A stretch of 64,000 nt of DNA from Methanocaldococcus lauensis. Lineage in GTDB: Archaea > AGJL01 > Methanococci > Methanococcales > Methanocaldococcaceae. Shown here in pieces: positions 9,937 through 19,550 of this stretch (within the stretch, counting starts at the first letter, position 1; every line of letters begins with the position of its first letter). The notes under the pieces were generated by a model. The model was not told where the DNA came from. It did no database searches and saw only the letters and a list, made by a program, of their open reading frames with translations. Made by a program: the position numbers and the translations under genes. Where the stretch lies: positions 825,030 through 889,029 of the forward strand of contig NZ_LR792632.1 in NCBI RefSeq assembly GCF_902827225.1. The letters are read 5' to 3'.

Positions 9937-10869
9937 TTAATTTTTATTTATTTTATTTAATTGTTCTAATTTCTTTAACCATAAACATACTTTACAAATC
10001 TCACCACTACATGGATAACTGCAAATTTTACACTTTTTAATATCTTCTTTAAATTCAATATACTTTAAAAGTTTCTCATAACCTTTCAATATGCTAAACT
10101 TAATTCCAGGTTTTTCCTCCTCCAATATTTTAATAATCTCCTTAATTTTGTGTCTATAAGAGATTGAGGAATATGGACACGGATCTTTTTGATATTCTAT
10201 TTTATTAATATCTGCATAAATTTTTACTTCATCCTCAGGAATTAATTTTAAGGGCTTAATTCTTTTAACAAATTTATCATCATCTATTTCTTTCCCAAAT
10301 TGTATAATATTTTTTATATTTCCTTCGATGTAGTTCATTATAATTGTTTGGCAAAAGTCATCTAAGTTGTGTCCAATTGCTAAATAGTCACATCTTTCTT
10401 TTAAAGCATATTTATTTAATAAGTATCTTCTCACAACCCCACAAAAAGAGCAGGGCTTACCAATATTTAATTCCTTTAAATAATTGTTTTTTACGATTTC
10501 ATCTAATGTATAGCCAATTTCATCTTTAAATTTTATAATTTTTAACTTTAATTTATTCTTTTTACAAAAATCTTCAACATAAAATTTTGCAGTCTCTCTA
10601 AAATCTTTTATTCCCTCATCAACGAAAAAACATATTAATTTAGCGTTTGGGATGTGTTTAAAAAGCTTTTTTAGTATATGTGCCATAACTAAACTGTCCT
10701 TCCCTCCACTGATACCAATTCCTATTTTTACATTATTCTTAATTATCTTTCTCCCTAAAACCTTTTTAACTCTCCTCTCAATGTCTTTTTTAAAGCATTC
10801 TTTGCATATATGTTTATTTGAATATCTTTGGTAATAAAATGCTTCATTACCACAATAGTCACATTTCAT
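9937..10869 (-). CDS. TtcA/TtuA-family tRNA thiolation protein (PP-loop ATPase)
   Basis: Member of the PP-loop family that adenylates a tRNA base and replaces oxygen with sulfur. The 310 residues begin with a zinc knuckle ([12 protein letters not shown]...CKEC). They continue with the PP-loop [11 protein letters not shown] near residue 54, the Fe-S or redox cysteines in [14 protein letters not shown], and [10 protein letters not shown]. They end with a second zinc cluster ([16 protein letters not shown]). Two zinc clusters are typical of TtuA-like 2-thiouridine-54 enzymes, but TtcA-like cytidine thiolation cannot be excluded. The start ATG 10869 follows GGGGA. Confidence 0.82.
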   Translation of the reverse strand: MKCDYCGNEAFYYQRYSNKHICKECFKKDIERRVKKVLGRKIIKNNVKIGIGISGGKDSLVMAHILKKLFKHIPNAKLICFFVDEGIKDFRETAKFYVEDFCKKNKLKLKIIKFKDEIGYTLDEIVKNNYLKELNIGKPCSFCGVVRRYLLNKYALKERCDYLAIGHNLDDFCQTIIMNYIEGNIKNIIQFGKEIDDDKFVKRIKPLKLIPEDEVKIYADINKIEYQKDPCPYSSISYRHKIKEIIKILEEEKPGIKFSILKGYEKLLKYIEFKEDIKKCKICSYPCSGEICKVCLWLKKLEQLNKINKN

Positions 10870-10973
10870 AATTTTCCCCTAAACAATGTTTATTAAACTA
10901 CTTTATATGGCTATAGAAATAAAAATATTTATAAATAAAAAAATAGAAAATATTAATATGTAGGGTGAGATGT

Positions 10974-11327
10974 ATGGAAAAATGGCAGCTGAAAAAATTA
11001 GCTGTTTGTTTTAATTGTAAAAAAGAAGTGGATCAAATTATAGAGATTTATACTAATCAGGCATTTGTTAAATGTTCTAACTGTGGGGCTACAAGATATT
11101 ATATTTTAAGGAGGGTGGGGGTTGAAGATATAAGCATAATTGAAGATGAAAAAAAGAAAAAGCATAAGTATGAGCCGTGGTTCTTAGAAAAAAAAGCAGT
11201 ATGTTTTAACTGTAGAAAAGAGGCAATACAGGATATAGCAATAACAGAAACTAAGTTAATTGTAAGATGTAGAAATTGTGGATTTACAAGGGTTTATCAG
11301 TTTCATATCTTAGATATTCCTAAATAA
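10974..11327 (+). CDS. Tandem zinc-ribbon protein of unknown function
   Basis: The 117-residue protein is an internal duplication. Each half has a CFNCKKE or CFNCRKE knuckle, then a basic strand, then CSNCGATR or CRNCGFTR, giving two zinc ribbons joined by a charged EDEKKKKHKYEPW linker. No enzymatic motif is visible, so nucleic-acid binding is the likeliest role, by inference only. ATG 10974 follows GGGTGAG; an upstream GTG at 10965 lies inside that site. A TATA-like stretch, AAATATTTATAAATA, lies at about 10923-10937. It precedes cdc48 in the same direction, but cdc48 has its own promoter. Confidence 0.75.
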   Translation: MEKWQLKKLAVCFNCKKEVDQIIEIYTNQAFVKCSNCGATRYYILRRVGVEDISIIEDEKKKKHKYEPWFLEKKAVCFNCRKEAIQDIAITETKLIVRCRNCGFTRVYQFHILDIPK

Positions 11328-11375
11328 ATTATGATTATGTAAGATTGTGAAATAAGTATGAACAAAACCAAAAAG

Positions 11376-11383
11376 TTTATATA
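11376..11383 (+). promoter_or_regulatory. TATA box of cdc48
   Basis: TTTATATA preceded by an A-rich BRE-like stretch (ACCAAAAAG) lies 80 bases before the cdc48 ATG, predicting a transcription start near 11407 and a leader of about 55 bases that ends with the GAGGGGATTT ribosome binding site. This is inferred from the archaeal promoter consensus. Confidence 0.6.
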
Positions 11384-11462
11384 GAACTTCAACGGCATAT
11401 TATCTAATGTGAAAAAATTTTGAATAAAATTGAAAGATTAAAAATAAAAGAGGGGATTTAGT

Positions 11463-14400
11463 ATGGTTAAAGAATTAAAAGTATCTGAAGCATATCAGGG
11501 AGATGTAGGGAAAGGAATTGCGAGAATTGATCCATACACAATGGACGAACTTGGTTTAAAACCAGGAGATGTTATTGAAATTGAAGGTCCAAAAGGAAAA
11601 GCTTATGCTATAGTTTATAGAGGTTTCTTAGAAGATGCTGGAAAAGGAATTATTAGAATTGATGGTTACTTAAGACAAAATGCAGGAGTAGGTATTGGAG
11701 ATAGAGTAAAGGTTAAGAAAGTAGAGCTTAAAGAGGCTAAGAAAGTAGTTTTAGCTCCAACTCAGCCAATTAGATTTGGTCCAGGATTTGAAGATTTCAT
11801 AAAGAGAAAAATATTAGGACAAGTATTAAGCAAAGGTTCAAAAGTAACAATTGGAGTTTTAGGAACTGCATTAACATTTGTTGTTGTTAGCACATCACCT
11901 GCAGGACCTGTTAGAGTAACTGAATTTACACATGTAGAATTGAAGGAAGAGCCTGTTAGTGAAATTAAAGAAACTAAGATTCCAGATGTTACATATGAAG
12001 ATATTGGTGGTTTAAAAGAAGAAGTTAGAAAAGTTAGAGAAATGATAGAACTTCCAATGAGACACCCTGAGTTGTTTGAAAAGTTAGGAATTGAACCACC
12101 TAAGGGAGTTTTATTAGTAGGACCACCAGGAACTGGTAAGACATTGTTGGCTAAGGCTGTTGCTAATGAAGCAGGAGCAAACTTCTATGTCATAAATGGA
12201 CCAGAAATAATGAGTAAGTATGTTGGAGAAACTGAAGAAAACTTAAGAAAGATATTTGAAGAAGCTGAGGAGAATGCACCATCAATAATATTCATTGATG
12301 AAATTGACGCTATCGCTCCAAAAAGAGATGAGGCTACTGGAGAAGTTGAAAGAAGGTTAGTAGCTCAATTATTAACATTAATGGATGGATTAAAAGGAAG
12401 AGGGCAAGTTGTAGTTATTGGAGCAACTAACAGACCAGATGCATTAGATCCTGCATTGAGAAGACCAGGAAGATTTGACAGAGAGATTTACATAGGAGTT
12501 CCAGACAGAGAAGGTAGAAAAGAGATATTACAAATACACACAAGAAACATGCCATTAGCTGAAGATGTTGACTTAGACTACTTAGCAGAAGTAACCCATG
12601 GATTTGTAGGGGCTGACTTAGCGGCTTTATGTAAAGAAGCGGCAATGAGAGCATTGAGAAGAATATTACCAAACATTGACTTAGAAGCAGAAGAAATTCC
12701 AAAAGAAGTTTTAGACAACTTAAAAGTTACAATGGATGACTTCAAAGAGGCATTGAAAGATGTAGAACCATCAGCAATGAGAGAAGTTTTAGTTGAAGTT
12801 CCAAATGTTAAGTGGGAGGATATTGGAGGATTAGAGAATGTTAAGCAAGAACTTAGAGAGGCAGTAGAATGGCCATTAAAGGCTAAGGAAGTGTTTGATA
12901 AGATAGGAATAAGACCACCAAAAGGAGTTTTACTCTTTGGACCACCAGGAACTGGTAAGACATTGTTGGCTAAGGCTGTTGCTAACGAAAGTGGAGCAAA
13001 CTTCATAAGCGTTAAAGGGCCAGAAATATTTAGTAAGTGGGTAGGTGAATCAATACCTAAAGATGAGAAGGTTTTAGCAAAAATAAATGGTGAAATAGAG
13101 CTAATTGAAATTGAAAAACTTTATGAAGAATGGTTAAATGGAAAAGATATTGAAGTAGTTTCAGTTGTAGATGGAAAGGTTAGATGGTCTAAAATTGAAA
13201 AGATTTCAAAGCATTTAAGAACTTCTCCAATAGTTGAGATTATTACAGAATCTGGTAGAAAGGTTAAAGTTACATTAGACCATTCAGTATTTACAGTAAA
13301 AGATGGAGAAATAGTTTCTATTCCAACATCTGAATTGAAAAAAGGAGATTGGATTGTATTAGTAAATAATATTCCATCTGGAGATAAGGATGAAATTTCA
13401 AGAATAAAAATTAACAAAAATGTTGCAGAATTAATAGGTTTGTATCTCTCTGAGGGAGATATAAACAAGGACTATGTAAGAATACATACAAAAGACATTG
13501 AAATTATAAAAGAAATAGATAGGATAACAAAAGAGGAAAACATTGAAGGAAAATATTATAAAAAAGATGGCTCTTACTGGATTAAAACAAGATGGTTTGT
13601 TGAATTATGTAAAGAGTTTGGAGTAGGGGCAAAGAACAAAAAATTAGGAAAGGCATTATCTTTAAAGAAAGATTTATTGGCAAGTATTCTAAAAGGTTAC
13701 TTTTCTGGAGATGGTTCATTCTACTTAAGGAATCATAAAAGAACTGGAACAATTGAAGCTGTTACAGTATCTAAAACATTAGCAGAAGAGCTATTGATTG
13801 CCCTATCAATGTTTGGTATATTTGCAAGGATAAAAGAAAGAACAAATAGGGTAGGAAATATTGAATATAGAATATTAATAGGCAGAGTAGAGCAGTTTGA
13901 AGTATTCTCAAAAGAAATAGGATTTATACAAGAAAGAAAGAATAAACCATTAGAAGAATTTATAAAATCTAAGAAATGGACAAGAGGAAAGAGAAATATT
14001 CCAAAAGAACTTGTTGGAGAACTTTATGCATATATGGAAGTTGAACACTACTCAGATAGGGTTGTGAAAAAAGCGTTAAAGAAAGTCTTGTTAGAAGATT
14101 TATACTTTGATAGGATAAAGGAAATTAATTATTTAAATAGGGATGATACTTATGTTTATGACGTCGTTGAAGTTGTAGAGGGGCATAACTTCTTAGGAGG
14201 ATATGGAGTTTTATTACACAATTCAGAGAAAGCAATAAGAGAGATATTTAGAAAGGCAAGACAGTCAGCACCATGTATAATATTCTTCGATGAGATTGAT
14301 GCTATAGCTCCAAAGAGAGGTAGAGATATAAGTTCAGCAGTTACTGATAAAGTTGTCAACCAATTATTAACTGAATTAGATGGAATGGAAGAACCAAAGG

Positions 14401-15347
14401 ATGTTGTCGTTATAGCGGCAACTAACAGACCAGATATAATAGACCCAGCATTATTAAGACCAGGAAGATTAGACAGGGTAATATTAGTTCCAGTTCCAGA
14501 TGAAAAGGCAAGATTAGACATATTCAAGATACACACCAGAGGTATGAACTTAGCCGAAGATGTCAATTTAGAAGAATTGGCTAAGAAAACTGAAGGATAC
14601 ACTGGGGCTGATATAGAGGCAATATGTAGAGAGGCAGCAATGTTAGCAGTTAGAGAGAGTATAGGAAATCCATGGGGAATTGAAACTGCATTGAGAGATT
14701 TAATTAACTACTTACAAAGTATATCAGGAGCATTTAAGAGAACAGCAGTTGAATTAAACAGTGTAATTAAAGCTACAAAAGAGAAAGAGTCAGCAGAGGC
14801 TGGAGAATTTGCCGAACTAAATAATGCTATAAGAAATATAATAAGTGTATTAACTCCAGCCAAAGAGAAAATTGAGGCTGTAGAGAAAGAATTAAACAAC
14901 TTCCTTGAAATTATAAACAAAGAGGACTTGAAACCATCTGAAAAAGAAGAAGCAGAGAAATTAGCAAAATACTTAAAAGACTTATTAGACAAGTTAAAAG
15001 AAATGATAGACAATATTTACAACTTAGAGAATAAGTTAGGAAACTTATCACAGAAAGTTTCTGCTGAAGAAATTGATGAAATAATTAAAACTACACAAAA
15101 TGTTATTCAAAGATTTACAACAATATTGGATGAACTCAAGAATGCATTAAAAGACATTGAAAGTATAAGATTGAGAGTTTCAACAAAAGATGTAAAAGTT
15201 AAAAAAGAACACTTCATGAAAGCCCTCGAAAAGATTAAGCCATCTGTAAGTAAAGAAGACATGAGAATTTATGAAAAATTAGCTCAAGAATATGGAAGAA
15301 CTACTACTGCTGAAAAGAAAAAAGAAGAAAGTAAAGAAGTAATCTAA
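11463..15347 (+). CDS. cdc48: CDC48/VAT AAA+ ATPase containing an intein
   Basis: Hexameric double-ring AAA+ unfoldase that feeds substrates to the proteasome and remodels protein complexes. The precursor is 1,294 residues; removal of the 391-residue intein leaves 903, which I recall as the length of the M. jannaschii protein. Order: N-terminal double-psi barrel domain (1-190); D1 with Walker A GPPGTGKT near 221 and Walker [10 protein letters not shown] near 278; D2 with a second GPPGTGKT near 494, then the intein at 530-920, then Walker [10 protein letters not shown]. The C-terminal part of D2 carries a long, strongly helical insertion at about 1068-1237 before [15 protein letters not shown]. 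The Walker A regions of D1 and D2 share 47 identical bases. Both ATPase modules look intact. Confidence 0.97.
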   Translation: MVKELKVSEAYQGDVGKGIARIDPYTMDELGLKPGDVIEIEGPKGKAYAIVYRGFLEDAGKGIIRIDGYLRQNAGVGIGDRVKVKKVELKEAKKVVLAPTQPIRFGPGFEDFIKRKILGQVLSKGSKVTIGVLGTALTFVVVSTSPAGPVRVTEFTHVELKEEPVSEIKETKIPDVTYEDIGGLKEEVRKVREMIELPMRHPELFEKLGIEPPKGVLLVGPPGTGKTLLAKAVANEAGANFYVINGPEIMSKYVGETEENLRKIFEEAEENAPSIIFIDEIDAIAPKRDEATGEVERRLVAQLLTLMDGLKGRGQVVVIGATNRPDALDPALRRPGRFDREIYIGVPDREGRKEILQIHTRNMPLAEDVDLDYLAEVTHGFVGADLAALCKEAAMRALRRILPNIDLEAEEIPKEVLDNLKVTMDDFKEALKDVEPSAMREVLVEVPNVKWEDIGGLENVKQELREAVEWPLKAKEVFDKIGIRPPKGVLLFGPPGTGKTLLAKAVANESGANFISVKGPEIFSKWVGESIPKDEKVLAKINGEIELIEIEKLYEEWLNGKDIEVVSVVDGKVRWSKIEKISKHLRTSPIVEIITESGRKVKVTLDHSVFTVKDGEIVSIPTSELKKGDWIVLVNNIPSGDKDEISRIKINKNVAELIGLYLSEGDINKDYVRIHTKDIEIIKEIDRITKEENIEGKYYKKDGSYWIKTRWFVELCKEFGVGAKNKKLGKALSLKKDLLASILKGYFSGDGSFYLRNHKRTGTIEAVTVSKTLAEELLIALSMFGIFARIKERTNRVGNIEYRILIGRVEQFEVFSKEIGFIQERKNKPLEEFIKSKKWTRGKRNIPKELVGELYAYMEVEHYSDRVVKKALKKVLLEDLYFDRIKEINYLNRDDTYVYDVVEVVEGHNFLGGYGVLLHNSEKAIREIFRKARQSAPCIIFFDEIDAIAPKRGRDISSAVTDKVVNQLLTELDGMEEPKDVVVIAATNRPDIIDPALLRPGRLDRVILVPVPDEKARLDIFKIHTRGMNLAEDVNLEELAKKTEGYTGADIEAICREAAMLAVRESIGNPWGIETALRDLINYLQSISGAFKRTAVELNSVIKATKEKESAEAGEFAELNNAIRNIISVLTPAKEKIEAVEKELNNFLEIINKEDLKPSEKEEAEKLAKYLKDLLDKLKEMIDNIYNLENKLGNLSQKVSAEEIDEIIKTTQNVIQRFTTILDELKNALKDIESIRLRVSTKDVKVKKEHFMKALEKIKPSVSKEDMRIYEKLAQEYGRTTTAEKKKEESKEVI
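13050..14222 (+). mobile_element. Intein with LAGLIDADG homing endonuclease in cdc48
   Basis: The in-frame insertion interrupts [14 protein letters not shown] of the second ATPase domain. It starts with Ser ([10 protein letters not shown]) and ends with the classical GYGVLLHN followed by Ser as the +1 extein residue. Block B is TLDHSVFTV. The two LAGLIDADG-type helices are [12 protein letters not shown] and [16 protein letters not shown], both with their acidic residue, so the endonuclease may still be active. The block F-like [15 protein letters not shown] precedes the C-terminus. It is 391 residues long and interrupts pore loop 1, a highly conserved site typical of inteins. Confidence 0.95.
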
Positions 15348-15367
15348 ATCCTTAATCTTTTATTTTT

Positions 15368-16146
15368 TTATTTTTTGTTTGGATAAATTATATCCTTTGA
15401 TACCCCTATAGGAATTGGATGTATCTTTGGATGCATCTTGTTTTTATCTATAATATAGGAATATGGCTCTATGAAATATAACTCTCCTTTTTTTAAATCT
15501 TTTTCTGAATATAGGGAAACTTTTTTAGGCAATTGATTCCATATAAGCTCTACATTATACCAAGGTTTTTTCTTATCATTTATTATCTTTATGCATGTTG
15601 GAAATGCTTTTAAAATCCCATACATTATTTTGAGAGTATCTTCTTTTATATCAATGTCTTCTGGTATATTTCCTGTGAAATCATGAGTTAATCTATTTCT
15701 AATATTTACATGTTCATCTAACAGTTCAAGTATTTCATCATCAATATATTCACAATATATACTTCCATCTTTTTTAAGTAATTTTAAAGATTGAAAAAGG
15801 TCTCCAAAAGTAAATTTTTCAAATGGTTTTTTTGTTGATGATATTCTCTCCTCTAATATCTGTTTCCAATCATCACCATATAAATGCTTTGCATTGAATT
15901 CAACAACTATTTTTAAATAGTTTTCTAATAAAGTATAGAACTCCCTATAAGCAGTATGTTTAAATTCATCTAAAACTTCCTCTAAGAAGTATAAACAACT
16001 ATCAAATTTCTCTATAAGTGTTGGAGGTAGTTTTAACATCCAATCGTTTTTCTCGATTGCTAATTGTATTTTAATTTTATTTTCTAAATCTTTAGTTACA
16101 TCTTCCGATGTTATTCGTTTAATAATTTCTAATTTTATTTTTTCAT
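15368..16146 (-). pseudogene. HEPN-like protein gene with a one-base frameshift near its start
   Basis: From ATG 16039 an intact frame encodes 223 residues that are mostly helical and contain RNRLTH, matching the R-x4-6-H motif of HEPN ribonucleases, in a helical [14 protein letters not shown] context. The same frame stays open upstream to 16156 and reads as protein ([26 protein letters not shown] split here: [15 protein letters not shown], then [19 protein letters not shown]). The natural start would be ATG 16146, which overlaps the TGA of the upstream gene as ATGA. Reaching this frame needs seven A's, but only six are present at 16138-16143. The restored protein would be 259 residues. Either the gene is decayed, or a slippage or sequencing error is present. 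Confidence 0.6.
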
Positions 16147-17497
16147 TGTAGTGATTCTAAGGCTATATTCTTTGAAATATTTTTTTGACTTAATACTATT
16201 ATACAATCTTTTAAATATTCATAAAATTTATATTTTCTTGTATTTTCCCAATCCGATGAGAGTTTTAAATATTCATTTAACATTTCTAAGGATTTATCAA
16301 AATTTCCTTTTGAAATATATAAGTAAAAATTGTACAGCAATTCATCAATAGTAATACTCTGTTTAATTTTAGAAATTAATATATTAGATACCTTTAGCTC
16401 ATTAATCTTATTAAGTGCTTTTTTAGCATGTTTTAACATATCTAAAGCTTTTTCATAGTTTCTATTTTTTAACTCATACTTTGATTGGTAGTAATATTGT
16501 AAATATTCCATAAATAGAGCATCTTGACGGTTACCTGATTTGTAATAATATTCCTTAGCTTTCTTGAGATATTCTATTTTCTTTTTTAATGAATCAGCAA
16601 ATTTAACTAAATGGTCATACTTTAATCCTAAATAATAGTATTCTTGTTTTTCATCGTTTCTTTTTTTCGCAAATTCAACTGCTTTGTCTATATACTCTTC
16701 AAATTTTTCTTTTTCGTATTTATTTTTAATAGCCAGCCATTTATAATAGTTGGTATATTCATCATACGCTATATTTTCATCAATTTCTTTTATAACATCT
16801 CCAGATTTTTTATAATATTCAGCTGCATTAGTAAAATCTCTTTCGTTTTCATATTTTCGAGCCATTAAATTATAATATATGTGTTTATTAAATAGTGCTG
16901 CATTTTTTAAATCTTTATAACCAAACTTTTTATATAATTCCTCAGCAAGATTATAACATTTTTCTGTGAATTCAATGGCTTTATCAAGATTTCCTTCAAA
17001 TATTCTATATTTTATAGCTAATAATTTGTAATAATTAAGCATTGTTTCTAAATACTTACGTGCGTCTGAAAAACTTTTATACTTATCCAAAAAGGTTTCT
17101 ATCTCTTTTATATAGATATCAAGGATTTCCTTATATTTTTCACTATAATTTTTATATTTCTTTAATTCATATCTATATGTCTTCATATACCAAAATAAAC
17201 AAAACATAGCAGGTTCCTTTATATTCAATTCTAAAAACAGCCCTTCAGCTTTTTTATAATGTTCTCTTGCTCTATCAAAATTATTTGAAAATGAATACTC
17301 TTTTGCTATAGTAGAATGGTAATTTGCAAGAGTCCATTTTTATTTTTTTCATCTCTAATTTCATCATATATCTTAGATGATTCTAAAAATAATTCAGCCG
17401 CTTTTTTAAAATTTTTATTCTGCATCTCCTTTTTAGCTTCATTTTCTAAATTTATTGCTTTCTTTTTAAGTTCTTTTATATGGGAATAAGAGGTCAT
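16143..17497 (-). pseudogene. TPR-repeat protein gene with an internal one-base frameshift
   Basis: Two overlapping frames together make one tetratricopeptide-like protein. The first (ATG 17497, with GGAGGAG upstream) runs to a stop at 17306. The second is open from about 17340 to 16143. The second frame above its first ATG at 17228 still reads as TPR helices ([20 protein letters not shown], then [15 protein letters not shown]), so a base is missing in the A run at 17340-17345. The restored protein would be 451 residues of helix pairs with Tyr-, Lys- and Glu-rich repeats such as [13 protein letters not shown]. It is followed, with an ATGA overlap, by the HEPN-like gene, so the two formed one operon. 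TPR scaffolding of a partner is the likely role, by inference. Confidence 0.65.
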
Positions 17498-17702
17498 TTT
17501 ACTCTCCTCCCCCATATATTACAATTGTGTGGATTAGAGGTTGGAATATACTAATAAATTTTAAAGTTAAAAATCAATTTACTATATGAAATTTTATAAG
17601 CCAGTAAATACCTTAAAAATTCTCAATAATTATATATTAAGTCTATAACTATTTTTATAATAATGTTATGTTAATTATAATCCACAAACGACGTGATATT
17701 TT

Positions 17703-19517
17703 ATGTTTTTGCCAACTACTAAAGAAGAGATGGATGAATGGGGATGGGAAGAATTGGATGTTATTATTGTTACTGGAGATGTCTATGTAGACCATTATCT
17801 ATTTGGAGCTTCTGTTGTTGGGAGATATTTGGTAGAGCATGGTTATAGAGTTGGAATAATATCTCAACCAGATTGGAAAAATTTAGATGATATAAAGAGA
17901 TTAGGAAAACCAAATTACTTTTTTGCTGTAACTGCTGGGAATTTGGATAGTATGCTTGCCCATTACACACCTCAAAAAAGGTTGAGGGATTTTGACTCAA
18001 TGTCTAATGAAGGTATAAGAAAGAGGCCAGATAGGGCTACAATTGTTTATACCAATTTAATAAAAAGGGCTTTCAAAGGAGTTCCTATAGCTTTAGGTGG
18101 GATTGAAGCTTCTTTAAGACGATTTTCTCACTATGACTATTGGGATAATAAAGTTAGAAAGAGTGTTTTAATTGATGCTAAAGCAGATATTTTGATGTAT
18201 GGGATGGGAGAAAAAAGTATCTTATCAATAACTAAAGCATTGGAAAATGGAGAGAACATAAAAGATTTGGAAATAAATGGAACTGTAATTAGAGCTAATA
18301 AAAAAAAGTTAGATGAGATAAAGGAGAAATATGAAGTTAAAGAACTCCCTTCTCATGAAGAAGTTGTAAATAGTAAAGAAAAATACGCTAAAATGCATAG
18401 AAAATTACTGACAATGGATAAAGTTATTTATCAAAAAGTTGGGAATCAATATTTAATTCAATTTCCACCAATATATTTAACTGAAAAGGAAATGGATGAA
18501 ATATATGAGATGCCGTTTGAGAGAAGGGCTCATCCTTCCTATTCTTATGTTCCTGGCTTAGTTCCAGTTCAGTTTTCAGTTGTAACACATAGAGGATGTT
18601 TTGGAGGTTGCTCTTTTTGCTCAATATTACATCATCAAGGTAAGGTTATTCAAAATAGAAGTGAAAAAAGCATCTTAAAGGAAATTAGAAAGCTGTTAAA
18701 TCATGAATATTTTAAAGGAGTTATTCAAGATATTGGAGCTCCAACAGCAAATATGTATAGAATGGGATGTAAAAAGGAAATAGCCCATAAATGTCCAAAA
18801 AATTGCCTCTATCCTAAACCGTGTGAAAATTTAATAATTAATCACAAACCTCTAATTAAACTCTATAGAAAAATTAGGGATATTGTTGGAGATGATACTA
18901 AAGTTTATGTCAGAAGTGGAGTTAGATATGATTTAATACTGTATGATGAAAAATATGGGGAAGAATACATAAAAGAGCTCTCTAAATATCATGTCTCTGG
19001 AAGATTAAAAGTAGCTCCTGAGCATATTTCTAAAAAAGTTTGTAAAGCCATACAAAAACCTGACGGAATGTTATTTAAAAAATTTTTAGAGAAATATAGA
19101 ACAATAGCTGAAAAAGTTAATGGCATAAAAGAAGTTTTGCCATATTGGCTTATTGCCCATCCAAACTGCTCTATTAAAGAGATGATTGAGTTAGCAGAAT
19201 TCATCCATAAAAATAACTGCTATTCAAGGCAAGTGCAAGTTTTCACCCCAACACCTATGACATTATCAACTACGATGTATCACACTGGCATAAATCCAAT
19301 AACTAACGAGAAAGTTTATGTTCCATACACCTATAAAGAGAAAAAGATTCAAAAAGCCATCTGTTTATATAGAGAGGAAGAAAATTGGAAAAAGGCATTA
19401 GAAGGCTTTAAAATGGTTGGATATAAAGGAGTTATTTATAAATGGATTATAGAGCAAATGGAAAAGAGAAAAAAGCAGAAAAAGATAAAAATAAAAAGAA
19501 TAAAAATGAAAAATTAA
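17703..19517 (+). CDS. YgiQ-family radical SAM protein (UPF0313)
   Basis: Large radical SAM enzyme of unknown substrate. The 604 residues have the N-terminal UPF0313 domain (MFLPTTKEEMDEWGW) and a central core with the SAM cluster motif HRGCFGGCSFCS near 298-309 (CX3CX2C). Then come GRLKVAPEHIS and a cysteine-bearing insertion (CKKEIAHKCPKNCLYPKPC). The C-terminus is lysine-rich (KRKKQKKIKIKRIKMKN). It has its own start at ATG 17703 behind a GTGATA ribosome binding site, and is followed 33 bases later by the HD hydrolase. The fold is certain, the reaction unknown. Confidence 0.88.
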   Translation: MFLPTTKEEMDEWGWEELDVIIVTGDVYVDHYLFGASVVGRYLVEHGYRVGIISQPDWKNLDDIKRLGKPNYFFAVTAGNLDSMLAHYTPQKRLRDFDSMSNEGIRKRPDRATIVYTNLIKRAFKGVPIALGGIEASLRRFSHYDYWDNKVRKSVLIDAKADILMYGMGEKSILSITKALENGENIKDLEINGTVIRANKKKLDEIKEKYEVKELPSHEEVVNSKEKYAKMHRKLLTMDKVIYQKVGNQYLIQFPPIYLTEKEMDEIYEMPFERRAHPSYSYVPGLVPVQFSVVTHRGCFGGCSFCSILHHQGKVIQNRSEKSILKEIRKLLNHEYFKGVIQDIGAPTANMYRMGCKKEIAHKCPKNCLYPKPCENLIINHKPLIKLYRKIRDIVGDDTKVYVRSGVRYDLILYDEKYGEEYIKELSKYHVSGRLKVAPEHISKKVCKAIQKPDGMLFKKFLEKYRTIAEKVNGIKEVLPYWLIAHPNCSIKEMIELAEFIHKNNCYSRQVQVFTPTPMTLSTTMYHTGINPITNEKVYVPYTYKEKKIQKAICLYREEENWKKALEGFKMVGYKGVIYKWIIEQMEKRKKQKKIKIKRIKMKN

Positions 19518-19550
19518 AAACAATAACAATAAATAAAAATCTGGGAGAAG

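Noticed and set aside
12427-13006. Long minus-strand open frames opposite cdc48
   Set aside because: They mirror the codon pattern of the conserved ATPase on the plus strand, lack ribosome binding sites and show no protein-like composition.
15368-17497. TPR/HEPN pair as part of a type III CRISPR system
   Set aside because: No Cas10, Cas7 or CARF-like sequence is nearby and the arrays lie more than 5 kb away; HEPN motifs are common in toxin-antitoxin systems.
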